DNA of 64,000 bases from Humitalea sp038249305 (GCA_038249305.1 JBBRWI010000001.1:1-64000); one strand, 5' to 3'; shown: positions 25,792 to 34,703, counted from the stretch's first letter. Program-made: numbers and translations. The notes: generated by a model from the letters alone, not told the origin.

Positions 25792-27471
25792 TCACTGGAA
25801 GGCGGGCGTCGTCTCGCGCACGCCGGGGGGATAGTGCAGGCGCCCGTTCACGATACGGTACCCCGCCTCCTGCAGCAGGCGCCGCGCGCCTTCCAGGTTA
25901 GCGCCGGGCACCCGCCCCTCGATCCCCGGCAGATGCCAGGCGGAGAGCGCCGGCGAGACCAGCGAGTTGGAGGGAACCGCCTGCCCGTTCCACGCTGCCC
26001 CGGCCATCATCTCCCGGTTCACGGCGGCCGACATGGCGCGGCGGAAAGCGGGGTCGGAGAAGGGCGGGCGGCGGTTGTTCATGCCGACGAACTGGAAGCC
26101 GATATCCACCCCCTCACGGATCGCGATCATCGTGGCCTGGGATTGCGCCATGCCCTTCAGCAGGTCCGGGTCGCCGGTGTAGTCGGCGATCACGTTGATC
26201 TCGCCACGGCGGAAGGCGCCCAGCGTGGCTTCGATGTTGGTGATGATGCGCATGATCCAACGATCCGCCTTGGGCTTGGCCCAATGGTTCGGGTTCGCTT
26301 CGAGCACCACTTCCTCATTCACGCGCGAGCGTACGAAGCGATAGGGGCCGGAGCCGATCGGCCGCTCCTCGACATAGGATTCCAGATTCTGCGGGCGATT
26401 CTGGTAGTCGGCCAGCACGGGCGCCCAGGTCGCCTTGGACACGATGTTGAGCTTCGCCAACACCGAAATCCGAAACGCTGCGTCCGGATTCTTCAGCTTG
26501 AACCGCACCGTGCGTGCATCCGTGGCGCTCACGCTCTCGATGTTCTGCACGAAGGGCCGGTACATGGGCGATTCATTGCCCATCCCCGGTGCCTCGAAGC
26601 TGAACACCACGTCGTCCACCGTGACGGGCGCGCCGTCATGGAAGGTCATGCCCGCGCGCAGCACGCAGTCGATCGTGGTGGCGTCCACCTGCGTCACCGT
26701 CTCGGCCGCCCAGGGCCGCGGCAGGCCGTCCGGGCCCACGCGCATCATGCGGTCCCAGACCAGGTCGGTCACCCACGAATCGGGCGCGCCGCTGATATAG
26801 AAGGGGTTGGTCGCCTTCACCGGCTCGGTGCTGTTGACGATGATGTCGCGCTGGCGGCCGGTCGGCGTCAGGCCGATCCAGTTCCAGAAATTGCGGATGC
26901 CGAGGCCGGCCTGGTTCACCGCGCTGGCTTCGGCAAAAACCTGCTTGTTGAAGGCTTGCAGGTTCACGGGATGCACGAGGAAGGCGTAGGGCTGGTCGCG
27001 GTTCACCAGCTCCTGTACCTGGCGGACGATTTGCTGGCGGCGCGGCTGGTCCATCTCCACGCGCTGCGCCTGGGCGAGGACGTCGTACTCGGGGTTGTTG
27101 TAGCCGACGAAGTTGAAGCCCGTCGCGATGTTCGCGGAATGGAACAGGTTGAACACCAACTCGTCCGGGTCGCCACGCTCGGGTCGGCCGACCATCTGCC
27201 ACATCGTCGCGTCCCAGCGCTGCCGCTCGTTCCACACCACCTGACTGTGTGCCTGGTTCGGCATCGGGCGAAGCTCGACTTGTAGGCCGAGTTTGCGCCA
27301 TTCCTGGGCAATAAGTTCAGCCGCCTGGTAGGCCGCCGGCGCCCCTGCCTGCGGCCGGGTCAGCAGCACCAGCGGGCGGACAGGGTCGCCCTGGCCCGCC
27401 TGCGCGAGGGCTTCCAGGTGCGGAAGCGCAGTCAGGGAGGTGGCGGCAAGCAGCAGGGTGCGGCGGTTCAT
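25792..27471 (-). CDS. Periplasmic peptide/solute-binding protein, family 5
   Basis: A 559-residue extracytoplasmic binding protein of the DppA/OppA type that captures the substrate for the importer. It has an N-terminal signal (MNRRTLLLAATSLTALPHLEALAQ). Typical segments are AEPWAAETVTQVDATT-like text (PWAAETVTQVD), FHDGAPVTVDDVVFSFE and GSGPYRFVRS, and the RRAMSAAVNREMM segment lies near the C-terminus. ATG 27471 is supported by GAGG about 9 nt upstream. First gene of the seven-gene minus-strand operon ending with hyuA, and divergent from the M28-like peptidase gene 150 bp away. The ligand is unknown but is probably a peptide or cyclic amide. Confidence 0.92.
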   Translation of the reverse strand: MNRRTLLLAATSLTALPHLEALAQAGQGDPVRPLVLLTRPQAGAPAAYQAAELIAQEWRKLGLQVELRPMPNQAHSQVVWNERQRWDATMWQMVGRPERGDPDELVFNLFHSANIATGFNFVGYNNPEYDVLAQAQRVEMDQPRRQQIVRQVQELVNRDQPYAFLVHPVNLQAFNKQVFAEASAVNQAGLGIRNFWNWIGLTPTGRQRDIIVNSTEPVKATNPFYISGAPDSWVTDLVWDRMMRVGPDGLPRPWAAETVTQVDATTIDCVLRAGMTFHDGAPVTVDDVVFSFEAPGMGNESPMYRPFVQNIESVSATDARTVRFKLKNPDAAFRISVLAKLNIVSKATWAPVLADYQNRPQNLESYVEERPIGSGPYRFVRSRVNEEVVLEANPNHWAKPKADRWIMRIITNIEATLGAFRRGEINVIADYTGDPDLLKGMAQSQATMIAIREGVDIGFQFVGMNNRRPPFSDPAFRRAMSAAVNREMMAGAAWNGQAVPSNSLVSPALSAWHLPGIEGRVPGANLEGARRLLQEAGYRIVNGRLHYPPGVRETTPAFQ

Positions 27472-27621
27472 GGAGGCATCCTCATCCGGTCGAGGGAATG
27501 GGAGCATGATCCGTGCCACCAGCGCCAGTGCCTCCCATGCGATTTCGCCGCCTTGCGCAACGCTTCGCACGGTGCTGCGATCGTGCCGTTCCGCCCTGTG
27601 ACGTCTCAAGGACTGCAAATC

Positions 27622-29358
27622 ATGTCGATCTCCGCCGAAGAGCAGCGCTTTCTCGATGCCATCACCCTCGACGCCCCCTGGGATCTGGTGACGACCTTCG
27701 CAGGGATGCATCGCTGGCGGCCGGATGATGTGAACACCGCCTGCGACGTGATCGTGGACCGGCTGCGCAGGCATGGCATACCTGTGGAGGTTCATGCGCC
27801 GGAGATCTGCCTCTCGGTGCCACACGACGCGTCGGTCACGGCGGGCGGCATGACGTATCGGGCGAAGCCGCCATCCTCGGCACTGAGCGTGCCGGAGGGG
27901 CGCACGGCAGCCTTGGTCATGCTGAACGCCAACCCCAAGGCGCTGCGCTCCTACAACCGCGACATTGCCACACTGTTCGGCGGCACCATCACTTCGGTCG
28001 AAGAAGTTAAGCAGAAAGTCGCGGGCAAGATCGTGGTCATGCAGGGCTTCGGCAACCCCGCCCTGACCAGCCTGATCGAGGAATGGGGCGGCGTCGGCCT
28101 GATCGCAGTCAATCCGGGCATTGATATCCATTGGGGCACCTGCACCACGATCTGGGGCAGCCCCGACCTGCACGACCTGCCGCGCAAGCCCAAGATCCCG
28201 GTCGTCGCCGTCAACAACCCCGATGGCCAAAAGCTGATGGCGCTGGCCGAAGCCGGCGGTGAGGCCACGATCCGCACGGTGATGGAGGAAGGCTGGTTCG
28301 CCCAGAAGATACCGGTGGTGACCATCCCCGGCGCCGAAGACCCCGAGAAGTACGTGCTGCTGCACGGCCACTACGACAGCTGGGAAGTCGGTGTCGGCGA
28401 CAATGCGACCGGCGACGCCACCATGCTGGAACTGGCCCGCGTGCTCTGGGCTAATCGCGCGAACATCAAGCGCGGCGTGAAGATCGCCTGGTGGCCCGGG
28501 CATTCGACCGGGCGCTATGCGGGCTCCACCTGGTTCACCGATGCCTTCGCGATCGACCTCGATGAGAACTGCCTGGCGCAGGTGAATTGCGACAGCCCCG
28601 GCTGCCGCTGGGCCACGAGCTACCACCAGACGCGGGCCTTCACCGAAAGTGCAGCATTCGCGACGCAGGCGATCCGCGATGTGGTGCCGGATGCCGACAT
28701 CGCCACCTTGCGCCCGCCCCAGGCCGGCGACTATTCTTTCAACAACATCGGCCTGTCGAGCTTCTTCATGCTGTCGAGCACGATGCCCGAGGCGCTGCGG
28801 CATGAGAAGGGCTACTACGACGTCTCCGGCTGCGGTGCGAACATCGCCTGGCACACCGAGAACGATACGTTGGAGATCGCCGACCAGAACGTGCTGATGA
28901 CCGACATGAAGATCTATCTTCTGTCGATCCTGCGGATCATCAACGCCGATGTCCTGCCCTTCGACTGGACGGCGACCTGCGATGAATTCGCCGACACCAT
29001 CGCCGGTTACGAAGCCGCGTCGAAGGGCGGCGCCGACCTCTCCGCCGCCCGCGCCGCCGTGGCCGAGTTGAAGGCCGCACTGACGGGGCTGGCTGCGGCG
29101 CCGGTCGCCGCGCGCAACGCCGCGGTGCAGGATCTGGCGCGCATCCTGGTGCCGATCAACTTCACGCGGGAGGCCCGCTTCGCACACGATCCCGCCTATA
29201 CCCTGCCGCCGCTGCCCGGCCTCGCCGTCGCCGCCGAGTTGACGCTGCTCGATGCGAGCCTGCAAAAGCCGGCGCAGGTGGAATTGATGCGCGGGCAGAA
29301 TCGTTTTGTTGCCGCCATGCGCGCGGCAACGAAGCGGGTGAAGCAGGCGAGCGCTTGA
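27622..29358 (+). CDS. M28-family metallopeptidase-like protein with altered active site
   Basis: A 578-residue protein resembling glutamate-carboxypeptidase-II-type M28 peptidases, with a protease-associated insert near residues 115-210 (VAGKIVVMQGFGNPA). Three canonical zinc-ligand contexts are present: HGHYDSW (H248 or H250), DNATGD (D260) and NCDSPG (D324), plus a C-terminal WHTEND (H411). At the position of the catalytic Glu-Glu pair (family text like AEEFG) it reads W-W-P-G-H-S, so the general base Glu is replaced by Gly293 and the bridging ligand by His294. No signal peptide, so it is probably cytosolic. Start ATG 27622 has AAGGA about 10 nt upstream. It is first of an operon with the M20 peptidase and divergent from the peptide importer. 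Confidence 0.82.
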   Translation: MSISAEEQRFLDAITLDAPWDLVTTFAGMHRWRPDDVNTACDVIVDRLRRHGIPVEVHAPEICLSVPHDASVTAGGMTYRAKPPSSALSVPEGRTAALVMLNANPKALRSYNRDIATLFGGTITSVEEVKQKVAGKIVVMQGFGNPALTSLIEEWGGVGLIAVNPGIDIHWGTCTTIWGSPDLHDLPRKPKIPVVAVNNPDGQKLMALAEAGGEATIRTVMEEGWFAQKIPVVTIPGAEDPEKYVLLHGHYDSWEVGVGDNATGDATMLELARVLWANRANIKRGVKIAWWPGHSTGRYAGSTWFTDAFAIDLDENCLAQVNCDSPGCRWATSYHQTRAFTESAAFATQAIRDVVPDADIATLRPPQAGDYSFNNIGLSSFFMLSSTMPEALRHEKGYYDVSGCGANIAWHTENDTLEIADQNVLMTDMKIYLLSILRIINADVLPFDWTATCDEFADTIAGYEAASKGGADLSAARAAVAELKAALTGLAAAPVAARNAAVQDLARILVPINFTREARFAHDPAYTLPPLPGLAVAAELTLLDASLQKPAQVELMRGQNRFVAAMRAATKRVKQASA

Positions 29359-30755
29359 CCCGCGCAGCGGCGATAGCCGCCGCAACCGGCACGCTCGACG
29401 ATGGCAGCCTGCTGGCGCTGCTGGCGCGGCGCGTCGCCGTGCCAACCGCGAGCCAGGATGCGGACAGCGAGCCGCATCTCTGGCGATACCTGGAACACGA
29501 GATCGCGCCGGACCTCACGCGCATCGGCTTCACCTGCACGGTCTATCCGAACCCGACCGGCCGGGGCGGTCCCTTCCTGATCGGGCGCCGCATCGAGGAC
29601 CCGGGCCTGCCGACACTGCTCACCTACGGCCATGGCGATACCGTGCGCGGCCTCGACGCCGAATGGCATGAGGGGCTTTCGCCCTGGGTGCTGACGCAGC
29701 GCGGCGAGCGCCTCTACGGCCGCGGCATCGTGGACAACAAGGGTCAGCACAGCGCGAACCTCGTGGCGCTGGAAGCCGTGCTGCGCACCCGCGGCAGGCT
29801 CGGCTTCAACGTCACCGTGCTGATCGAGATGAGCGAGGAAGTCGGCTCCCCCGGCATCGATGAGTTCTGCCGCGCGCATCGTGACGAACTCGCAGCCGAT
29901 GTGCTGATCGCCTCGGACGGTCCGCGGCTGGTGCCGGACTGGCCGGCGCTGGTGCTGGGCACGCGCGGCGCGCTCAGCCTCGATTTGCGCGTGACCTATC
30001 GCGAGGGCGGGCATCATTCGGGCAATTGGGGCGGGTTGCTCGCGAATCCCGGCGTGCGCCTCGCGCATGCGATCGCCAGCATCATCGACCGAAACGGCCG
30101 GGTGCTGGTGCGCGACATCGTGCCGGAGCACATGCCCAACAGCGTGCGCGCCGCCCTGGCGCGCTGCCGCGTGGATGGCGGCGTGGACGGGCCGGAGATC
30201 AACGCCTGGTGGGGCGAACCGGGCCTGACCGCCGCGGAAAAGGTGTTCGGCTGGAACACGTTTGAAGTGCTGGCCTTCAAATGCGGTCATCCCGAAGCGC
30301 CGGTGAACGCCGTGCCACCGGAAGCCTTCGCGCGCTGTCAGATCCGCTACACTGTGGACCGCGCGCCCGCGACCTTCATCCCCGCCATCCGTCGCCATCT
30401 GACGGAGGCGGGTTTCGACGATGTGATGGTCAGCCCGGTCAAGGCCGGCGCCGAATGGGCGGCGACGCGCATGGACCCCGACGGGCCCTGGCCACGCCTG
30501 GTTGCCGCCTCGGTCGAGGCCAGCATCGGCAAGGCGCCGATGATCGTCCCCAATGCCGGCGGCTCGTTGCCGAACGATACTTTCGCTGTCACGCTCGGCC
30601 TGCCCACCGTCTATATCCCGCATTCCTACAGCGGCTGTTCGCAGCACGCGCCGAACGAACACGCGCTGCTGCCGCTGATGCGCGAGGGCCTCGCCATCGC
30701 CGCCGGCGTGTTCTGGGACCTTGGCGAGCAGCCCTGGCCGAAGGACGCCGCATGA
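29355..30755 (+). CDS. M20-family metallopeptidase
   Basis: A 466-residue zinc hydrolase of the ArgE/DapE/dipeptidase group; cytosolic. Ligand contexts: YGHGDTV (His/Asp), RGIVDNKGQHS (bridging Asp), EMSEEVGSPG (catalytic and ligand Glu), IASDGPR (Asp) and C-terminal CSQHAPNEH (His). The dimerisation insert lies between. By family it cleaves dipeptides, N-acyl or N-carbamoyl amino acids. The start TTG 29355 overlaps the stop of the M28-like gene (TTGA). Its own stop overlaps the ATG of a damaged hyuB, so the ancestral operon was M28-M20-hyuB. This fits a role in degrading what the adjacent importer and hydantoinase deliver. Confidence 0.88.
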   Translation: MTRAAAIAAATGTLDDGSLLALLARRVAVPTASQDADSEPHLWRYLEHEIAPDLTRIGFTCTVYPNPTGRGGPFLIGRRIEDPGLPTLLTYGHGDTVRGLDAEWHEGLSPWVLTQRGERLYGRGIVDNKGQHSANLVALEAVLRTRGRLGFNVTVLIEMSEEVGSPGIDEFCRAHRDELAADVLIASDGPRLVPDWPALVLGTRGALSLDLRVTYREGGHHSGNWGGLLANPGVRLAHAIASIIDRNGRVLVRDIVPEHMPNSVRAALARCRVDGGVDGPEINAWWGEPGLTAAEKVFGWNTFEVLAFKCGHPEAPVNAVPPEAFARCQIRYTVDRAPATFIPAIRRHLTEAGFDDVMVSPVKAGAEWAATRMDPDGPWPRLVAASVEASIGKAPMIVPNAGGSLPNDTFAVTLGLPTVYIPHSYSGCSQHAPNEHALLPLMREGLAIAAGVFWDLGEQPWPKDAA

Positions 30756-31103
30756 CTCCCAATGCCGTCACGGTCGAGATCATCAAGGGCGCGCCCAGGC
30801 TGAGTGCGAGGCGCTGCTGGAACGCACGGCGATGTCGCCGGTGATCCGCGAGAAGCAGGACTGTTTCATCGGTTGCTGCGGTGCCGATGGCAGGCTGGTG
30901 ACGGGCACCAAGCTGCCGCTGTTCGGCGATGTGATGCGCCCGATCCTCGATCGATTCCCGGCCGAGGAGATCCGGCCCGGCGACATCTTCTGGTACAATG
31001 ACGGTTATGCGTCGCGCGGCGGTGTCTCCCGCACCTCCGACCAGGTTTTTGCAACGCAGGTTTTCGTGGAAGGCGCGCTGGTGGCCTTCGCGCAGATCTG
31101 GTT
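30752..31103 (+). pseudogene. Truncated, frameshifted hyuB remnant
   Basis: It begins ATG 30752 overlapping the M20 stop (ATGA) and reads MTPNAVTVEIIKGA, the family start. The frame is then lost near 30790. The remainder continues in another frame as AQAECEALLERTAMSPVIREKQD ... FWYNDGYASRGGVSRTSDQ ... ALVAFA. Three or so codons are also missing at the shift compared with the intact copy. Homology stops at about 31100, where an inverted hyuA fragment begins. Only about 115 of about 590 residues remain, so it cannot be functional. Confidence 0.88.
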
Positions 31104-31187
31104 ATCGGTGAAGGTGCCGCCAGCATCCACGGCTAGGGTAAGCGGCGCATTGGCTTCTGGTTCCGCCATCCCGAACTGTTCCGCCAT
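31099..31187 (-). pseudogene. Inverted N-terminal stub of a hyuA gene
   Basis: On the minus strand the frame reads MAEQFGMAEPEANAPLTLAVDAGGTFTD, which is the start of the HyuA ATPase domain (compare VAVDIGGTFTD in the intact copy). It then breaks off into NQICAKAT, which is the complement of the hyuB remnant. Only about 29 codons survive. It marks a deletion/inversion joint with the hyuB remnant. Confidence 0.75.
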
Positions 31188-31285
31188 GCCTGCCCCGCAG
31201 AGTATCGCCGCACCGTAGGCCGCGCGACTGCAGGGCGTAAACATGCGCAGGCCGCCCGTGCGCCGGCGCACGAACTTGCATCAGG

Positions 31286-31453
31286 TCAAAGCGCGCGTCC
31301 CGGCATGGATGGCGCATGGGCGACTTCGCGTGGCGCGGATGTGCCGGGCACATCCTGCAGGTTGCTGCGGCTCATCTGCACCAGTGACCCCTGCCGTGCG
31401 AGCGCCTGATCGCGGTTGATGGACGCCGGAGCCGCCGCGCGCAATCCGTTCAT
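31286..31453 (-). CDS. Possible 55-codon ORF coupled to the upstream gene
   Basis: The ATG (31453-31451) overlaps the TGA of the upstream gene (ATGA). The frame (MNGLRAAAPASINRDQALAR...) runs to TGA at 31288-31286 with high G/C at third positions. The product would be 55 residues, hydrophilic, with no recognisable domain and no membrane segment. The overlap and codon use argue for translation. The short length and lack of family argue against. Confidence 0.35.
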   Translation of the reverse strand: MNGLRAAAPASINRDQALARQGSLVQMSRSNLQDVPGTSAPREVAHAPSMPGRAL

Positions 31454-32097
31454 GCCGACGCAGGCGATCCATCCTGCAAGGCCATGTCGTGTTGCACCCG
31501 CTGCATGAGCGCTTCGGCCAATGCCGGCGCGTCGAACCGGCGTTCGAGTTCCTGCTGCGTGGTGACGATCTGAAACCGCAGCGCCCCCCGGATCGCAATG
31601 CCTTCGCCCTGCCGCTGATCGGCGTGGATCGGCAGGGTGGCGAAGAGAACCGCTTCCGCCAAAAGCGGCAGGCTGGTCGCGGGATAGGCCGCCTCAGCCT
31701 GCAGCCGCGCCAAATGTTGCGGCAGGGCATCGCGCGCATCCACAGCACTCGGCGCCTCCGCGGGCGGCGGCGGCTCCGCCAGGAGTGCCGTGTGATGCAA
31801 AGCCGCAAGCCGCTCGGCCAGACGCGCTTCCTGCCCCGCCGCATACGGGCGCAGATGCGCTTCGAGCAGGGCGGTCACATCGGCGAGCGATGCGAAAAAT
31901 ACCTGCCAACGGCAATGCGCCAGCGCCGCGAGGAAGTCTTCGTTGTTGAAGTACTCCCTCTCCCGGCGACCGGTCTTTACCCGGCAATAATCCAGCACCG
32001 TCTTCTGCGCGACATAGGCGGACTGTGCCTGGATGAAGCACGCCATTTCGGACGGGACGGCACTGCGCCGCTGCCGAAAGAGATCGAGAAGGGCCAC
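31450..32097 (-). CDS. Hypothetical protein, 215 residues
   Basis: The start GTG 32097 (ALLDLFRQRRSAVPSEM) is chosen because GGAGA lies about 7 nt upstream. The ATG at 32139 lacks this. The product is soluble and helix-rich. A first part (about residues 1-85) contains CFIQAQSAYVAQKTVLDYCRVK and AALAHCRWQVFFASLADV. After a proline/alanine linker (about 105-125), a second part includes LLAEAVLFATLPIHADQRQGEG. The pattern of a short Lys/Arg-type helix plus Tyr-Cys-Arg recalls uncharacterised proteins of related alphaproteobacteria. I do not recognise a named family and infer no function. It is divergent from the symporter operon. Confidence 0.65.
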   Translation of the reverse strand: MALLDLFRQRRSAVPSEMACFIQAQSAYVAQKTVLDYCRVKTGRREREYFNNEDFLAALAHCRWQVFFASLADVTALLEAHLRPYAAGQEARLAERLAALHHTALLAEPPPPAEAPSAVDARDALPQHLARLQAEAAYPATSLPLLAEAVLFATLPIHADQRQGEGIAIRGALRFQIVTTQQELERRFDAPALAEALMQRVQHDMALQDGSPASA

Positions 32098-32255
32098 GCG
32101 AGAGTCTCCAACGCCAGAACGATATGGCGCTCCCAGCACGCCATTGCCAAATCATTAAACATGAACCATTCTTAACTTACTAGTCTGCAAATCCTTCGGT
32201 AACAATGCCTTGGGATGAGCCATTGCCGAATCGTGGCGCCAGGAGGAGGAAAACC

Positions 32256-32564
32256 ATGCCCTTAGTCGAGTCTGGCAATGAGCCGGAATCCGCCACCTCG
32301 GCGGCGGTGGATCCCGAAACCGCCAAGGCCTATTGGAAAAAGACATCGAATTTGATGTGGATCGTCCTGGCCATCTGGTTCGTCGCCGGTTTCGGCGTGC
32401 ACCTCTTCGCGCAGACCCTGAACCCCATTCATATCCTCGGCTTCCCGTTGGGTTTCTACATGGCCGCCCAGGGCAGCCTGATCGTCTTCGTCGTCACCCT
32501 CTTCTGGTTCGCCAAGCGCCAGAACGAAATCGACGAGGAATTCGGCGTGCAGGAGGACGCGTAG
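32256..32564 (+). CDS. DUF4212 small subunit of a sodium/solute symporter
   Basis: A 102-residue membrane protein with two hydrophobic segments (LMWIVLAIWFVAGFGVHLF and GFPLGFYMAAQGSLIVFVVTLFWFA), matching the DUF4212 family that always accompanies a large SSS-type symporter. The C-terminal KRQNEIDEEFGV is typical. The start ATG 32256 has a very strong AGGAGGAGG about 7 nt upstream. One base separates its stop from the start of the large subunit. An A/T-rich stretch at 32150-32205 upstream probably holds the promoter, but no boxes are clear. Confidence 0.92.
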   Translation: MPLVESGNEPESATSAAVDPETAKAYWKKTSNLMWIVLAIWFVAGFGVHLFAQTLNPIHILGFPLGFYMAAQGSLIVFVVTLFWFAKRQNEIDEEFGVQEDA

Positions 32565-32565
32565 C

Positions 32566-34614
32566 ATGTCTGACAAGACCGGGGCCAAAGACCCCTTCAT
32601 CGCTAATCTGAAGAAAATTTACATCGGCTACACCGGTGGCTTTTTGTTCTTTGTCGTCTGCCTCGCCATCCTTGAACAAATGGGCGTGCCGGATAAAATC
32701 ATCGGCTACCTCTTCGTGTTTCTGACCATCGGCGTCTATGCCTATATCGGCATCATCAGCCGCACCCAGGTCGTCTCCGAATACTACGTTGCAGGGCGAC
32801 GTGTTCCAGCCATCTACAACGGCATGGCAACCGGCTCCGACTGGATGTCGGCGGCGAGCTTCATCGGCATGGCGGGCAGTCTCTACGCGCTCGGCTATGG
32901 CGGTCTGGCCTTCATCCTGGGCTGGACGGGCGGCTACATGCTGGTCGCCATCCTGCTCGCACCCTACCTGCGGAAATTCGGGCAATACACGGTGCCGGAC
33001 TTCCTGGGTGCGCGCTTCGGCGGCAATTGGGCGCGGGGCCTCGGCGTCATCGTGCTGCTCACCGCCTCCTTCGTTTATGTCGTGGCGCAGATCGTGGGCG
33101 TGGGCATCATCACCCAGCGCTTCCTGGAGGTCTCCTTCCTCACCGCGGTGTTCCTGGGACTGGGCGGCATTCTGGTCTGCTCCATGCTGGGCGGCATGCG
33201 CGCCGTTACCTGGACCCAGGTGGCGCAATACATCATCCTCATCATCGCCTATCTGATCCCGGCGATCCTGATGTCGGTGAAGGTCTCGGGCGTGCCGATC
33301 CCGCAGCTCATGTACGGATTGGCGCTGGAACGGATCGAGGTGCTGGAGCAGGGCTTCCGCGCCGCCGGCATGGTGCCGCCACCCGGCGTCACAGGCTTCC
33401 ACAGTTCCCCCTTCGTTGGCGCCAACGGGCAGTTCAGCCTGAACGCCGCGGTGAATTTCTTTGCGCTGATCTTCTGCCTCATGGTCGGCACGGCCGCGTT
33501 GCCGCACGTCCTGATGCGCTATTTCACCACGCCCAGCGTGCGTGAAGCCCGCGCCTCGGTCGCCTGGTCGCTGTTCTTCATCTTCCTGCTCTACTTCACG
33601 GCGCCGGCCTATGCCGCCTTCGGCAAGCTTGAAATCTACCAGACCGTGATCGGCCAGCCGATCGCGAACCTGCCGGAATGGATCAAGAACTGGCAGATCA
33701 TCTCACCTTACGGCACGCCATGGGTGAACATCGTGGACGTGAACCGCGATGGCATCGTGCAATGGGGGGATTTCCGCATCCATCCTGACGTGGTCGTGCT
33801 GGCCACGCCGGAAATCGCGGGGTTGCCCTACGTGATCGCGGGGCTCGTGGCAGCGGGCGGCTTGGCCGCGGCACTCTCCACCGCCGACGGGCTACTGCTG
33901 GCACTCGCCAATGCGCTCAGCCACGACGTGTATTACAAGATGATCAACCGCGACGCGCCGACGGCCCGCCGCCTGATCATCTCGCGTGTGCTGCTGTTGC
34001 TCGTGGCGGTGCTGGCGGCCTGGACGGCGGGGTCCATGGGGGCGGACATCCTGTTCCTCGTGGCCTGGGCCTTCTCCATCGCGGCCGGCGGGCTCTTCGC
34101 CGCGCTTGTGATGGGGGTCTGGTACAAGAAGACGACCAACGCCGGCGCCTGCTGGGGCATGGCCGTGGGTTACCTCGTGACCTTCTTCTACCTGATCTGG
34201 TCAGAGTTCTTCGGCCTGCACTTCATGGAGACCTTCGCCACGAAGGAGGCCATCCTGGTCGCGGCCCGCCAGACCGCGGCGCTGACGCAGGCTTCGGCCG
34301 AGCTGAAGGCCTACGCGGCCGGCCTCGTCGCCAATGCGGCGGCGATCCCGGACGGATCGCTCGCCTGGCTGGGTTCCATGTGGAGCGGCCTGCCGACAGA
34401 CAGCGTGGTGCTGCGCGGGCGTGTTGTCGGGCGCGTCTGGGGCCTGAACAACATCTCGGGCGGTATCTTCGGCGTGCCCTTGTCCTTCCTGACCATCTAC
34501 CTGGTCTCGAAGTTCACGACGGCACCTTCGATCGCGATGCAGAACTTCGTGGAAGACATCCGCATCCCGCGCGGCGGCGTTCGCCTCGTGGATCGCCGTG
34601 AGGCGCTGGAGTAA
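32566..34614 (+). CDS. Sodium/solute symporter large subunit (VC_2705 type)
   Basis: A 682-residue SSS-family transporter with about 13 membrane segments, importing a carboxylate (acetate-like) solute with Na+. The sodium-binding helix region SEYYVAGRRVPAIYNGMATGSDWMSAASFIGM and the LSTADGLLLALANALSHD motif are typical. A feature of note is an EF-hand-like loop D-V-N-R-D-G-I-V-Q-W-G-D at residues 391-402 in an extramembrane insert, which could bind Ca2+. An ATG with AGGAGG upstream starts it 1 nt after the DUF4212 gene. A strong terminator follows. The solute is inferred from the family and not shown. Confidence 0.92.
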   Translation: MSDKTGAKDPFIANLKKIYIGYTGGFLFFVVCLAILEQMGVPDKIIGYLFVFLTIGVYAYIGIISRTQVVSEYYVAGRRVPAIYNGMATGSDWMSAASFIGMAGSLYALGYGGLAFILGWTGGYMLVAILLAPYLRKFGQYTVPDFLGARFGGNWARGLGVIVLLTASFVYVVAQIVGVGIITQRFLEVSFLTAVFLGLGGILVCSMLGGMRAVTWTQVAQYIILIIAYLIPAILMSVKVSGVPIPQLMYGLALERIEVLEQGFRAAGMVPPPGVTGFHSSPFVGANGQFSLNAAVNFFALIFCLMVGTAALPHVLMRYFTTPSVREARASVAWSLFFIFLLYFTAPAYAAFGKLEIYQTVIGQPIANLPEWIKNWQIISPYGTPWVNIVDVNRDGIVQWGDFRIHPDVVVLATPEIAGLPYVIAGLVAAGGLAAALSTADGLLLALANALSHDVYYKMINRDAPTARRLIISRVLLLLVAVLAAWTAGSMGADILFLVAWAFSIAAGGLFAALVMGVWYKKTTNAGACWGMAVGYLVTFFYLIWSEFFGLHFMETFATKEAILVAARQTAALTQASAELKAYAAGLVANAAAIPDGSLAWLGSMWSGLPTDSVVLRGRVVGRVWGLNNISGGIFGVPLSFLTIYLVSKFTTAPSIAMQNFVEDIRIPRGGVRLVDRREALE

Positions 34615-34640
34615 ACAACCCTGCCGTTTGGGGGTAACAG

Positions 34641-34673
34641 GGGCGGGCGCATCAAGCGCCCGCCCTCTTTTTT
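34641..34673 (+). terminator. Rho-independent terminator after the symporter operon
   Basis: Perfect 10-bp stem GGGCGGGCGC / GCGCCCGCCC with an ATCAA loop, followed by TCTTTTTT. Confidence 0.93.
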
Positions 34674-34703
34674 GCGCCCCATTTTTGCGTCACAGCAGGA
34701 CCC

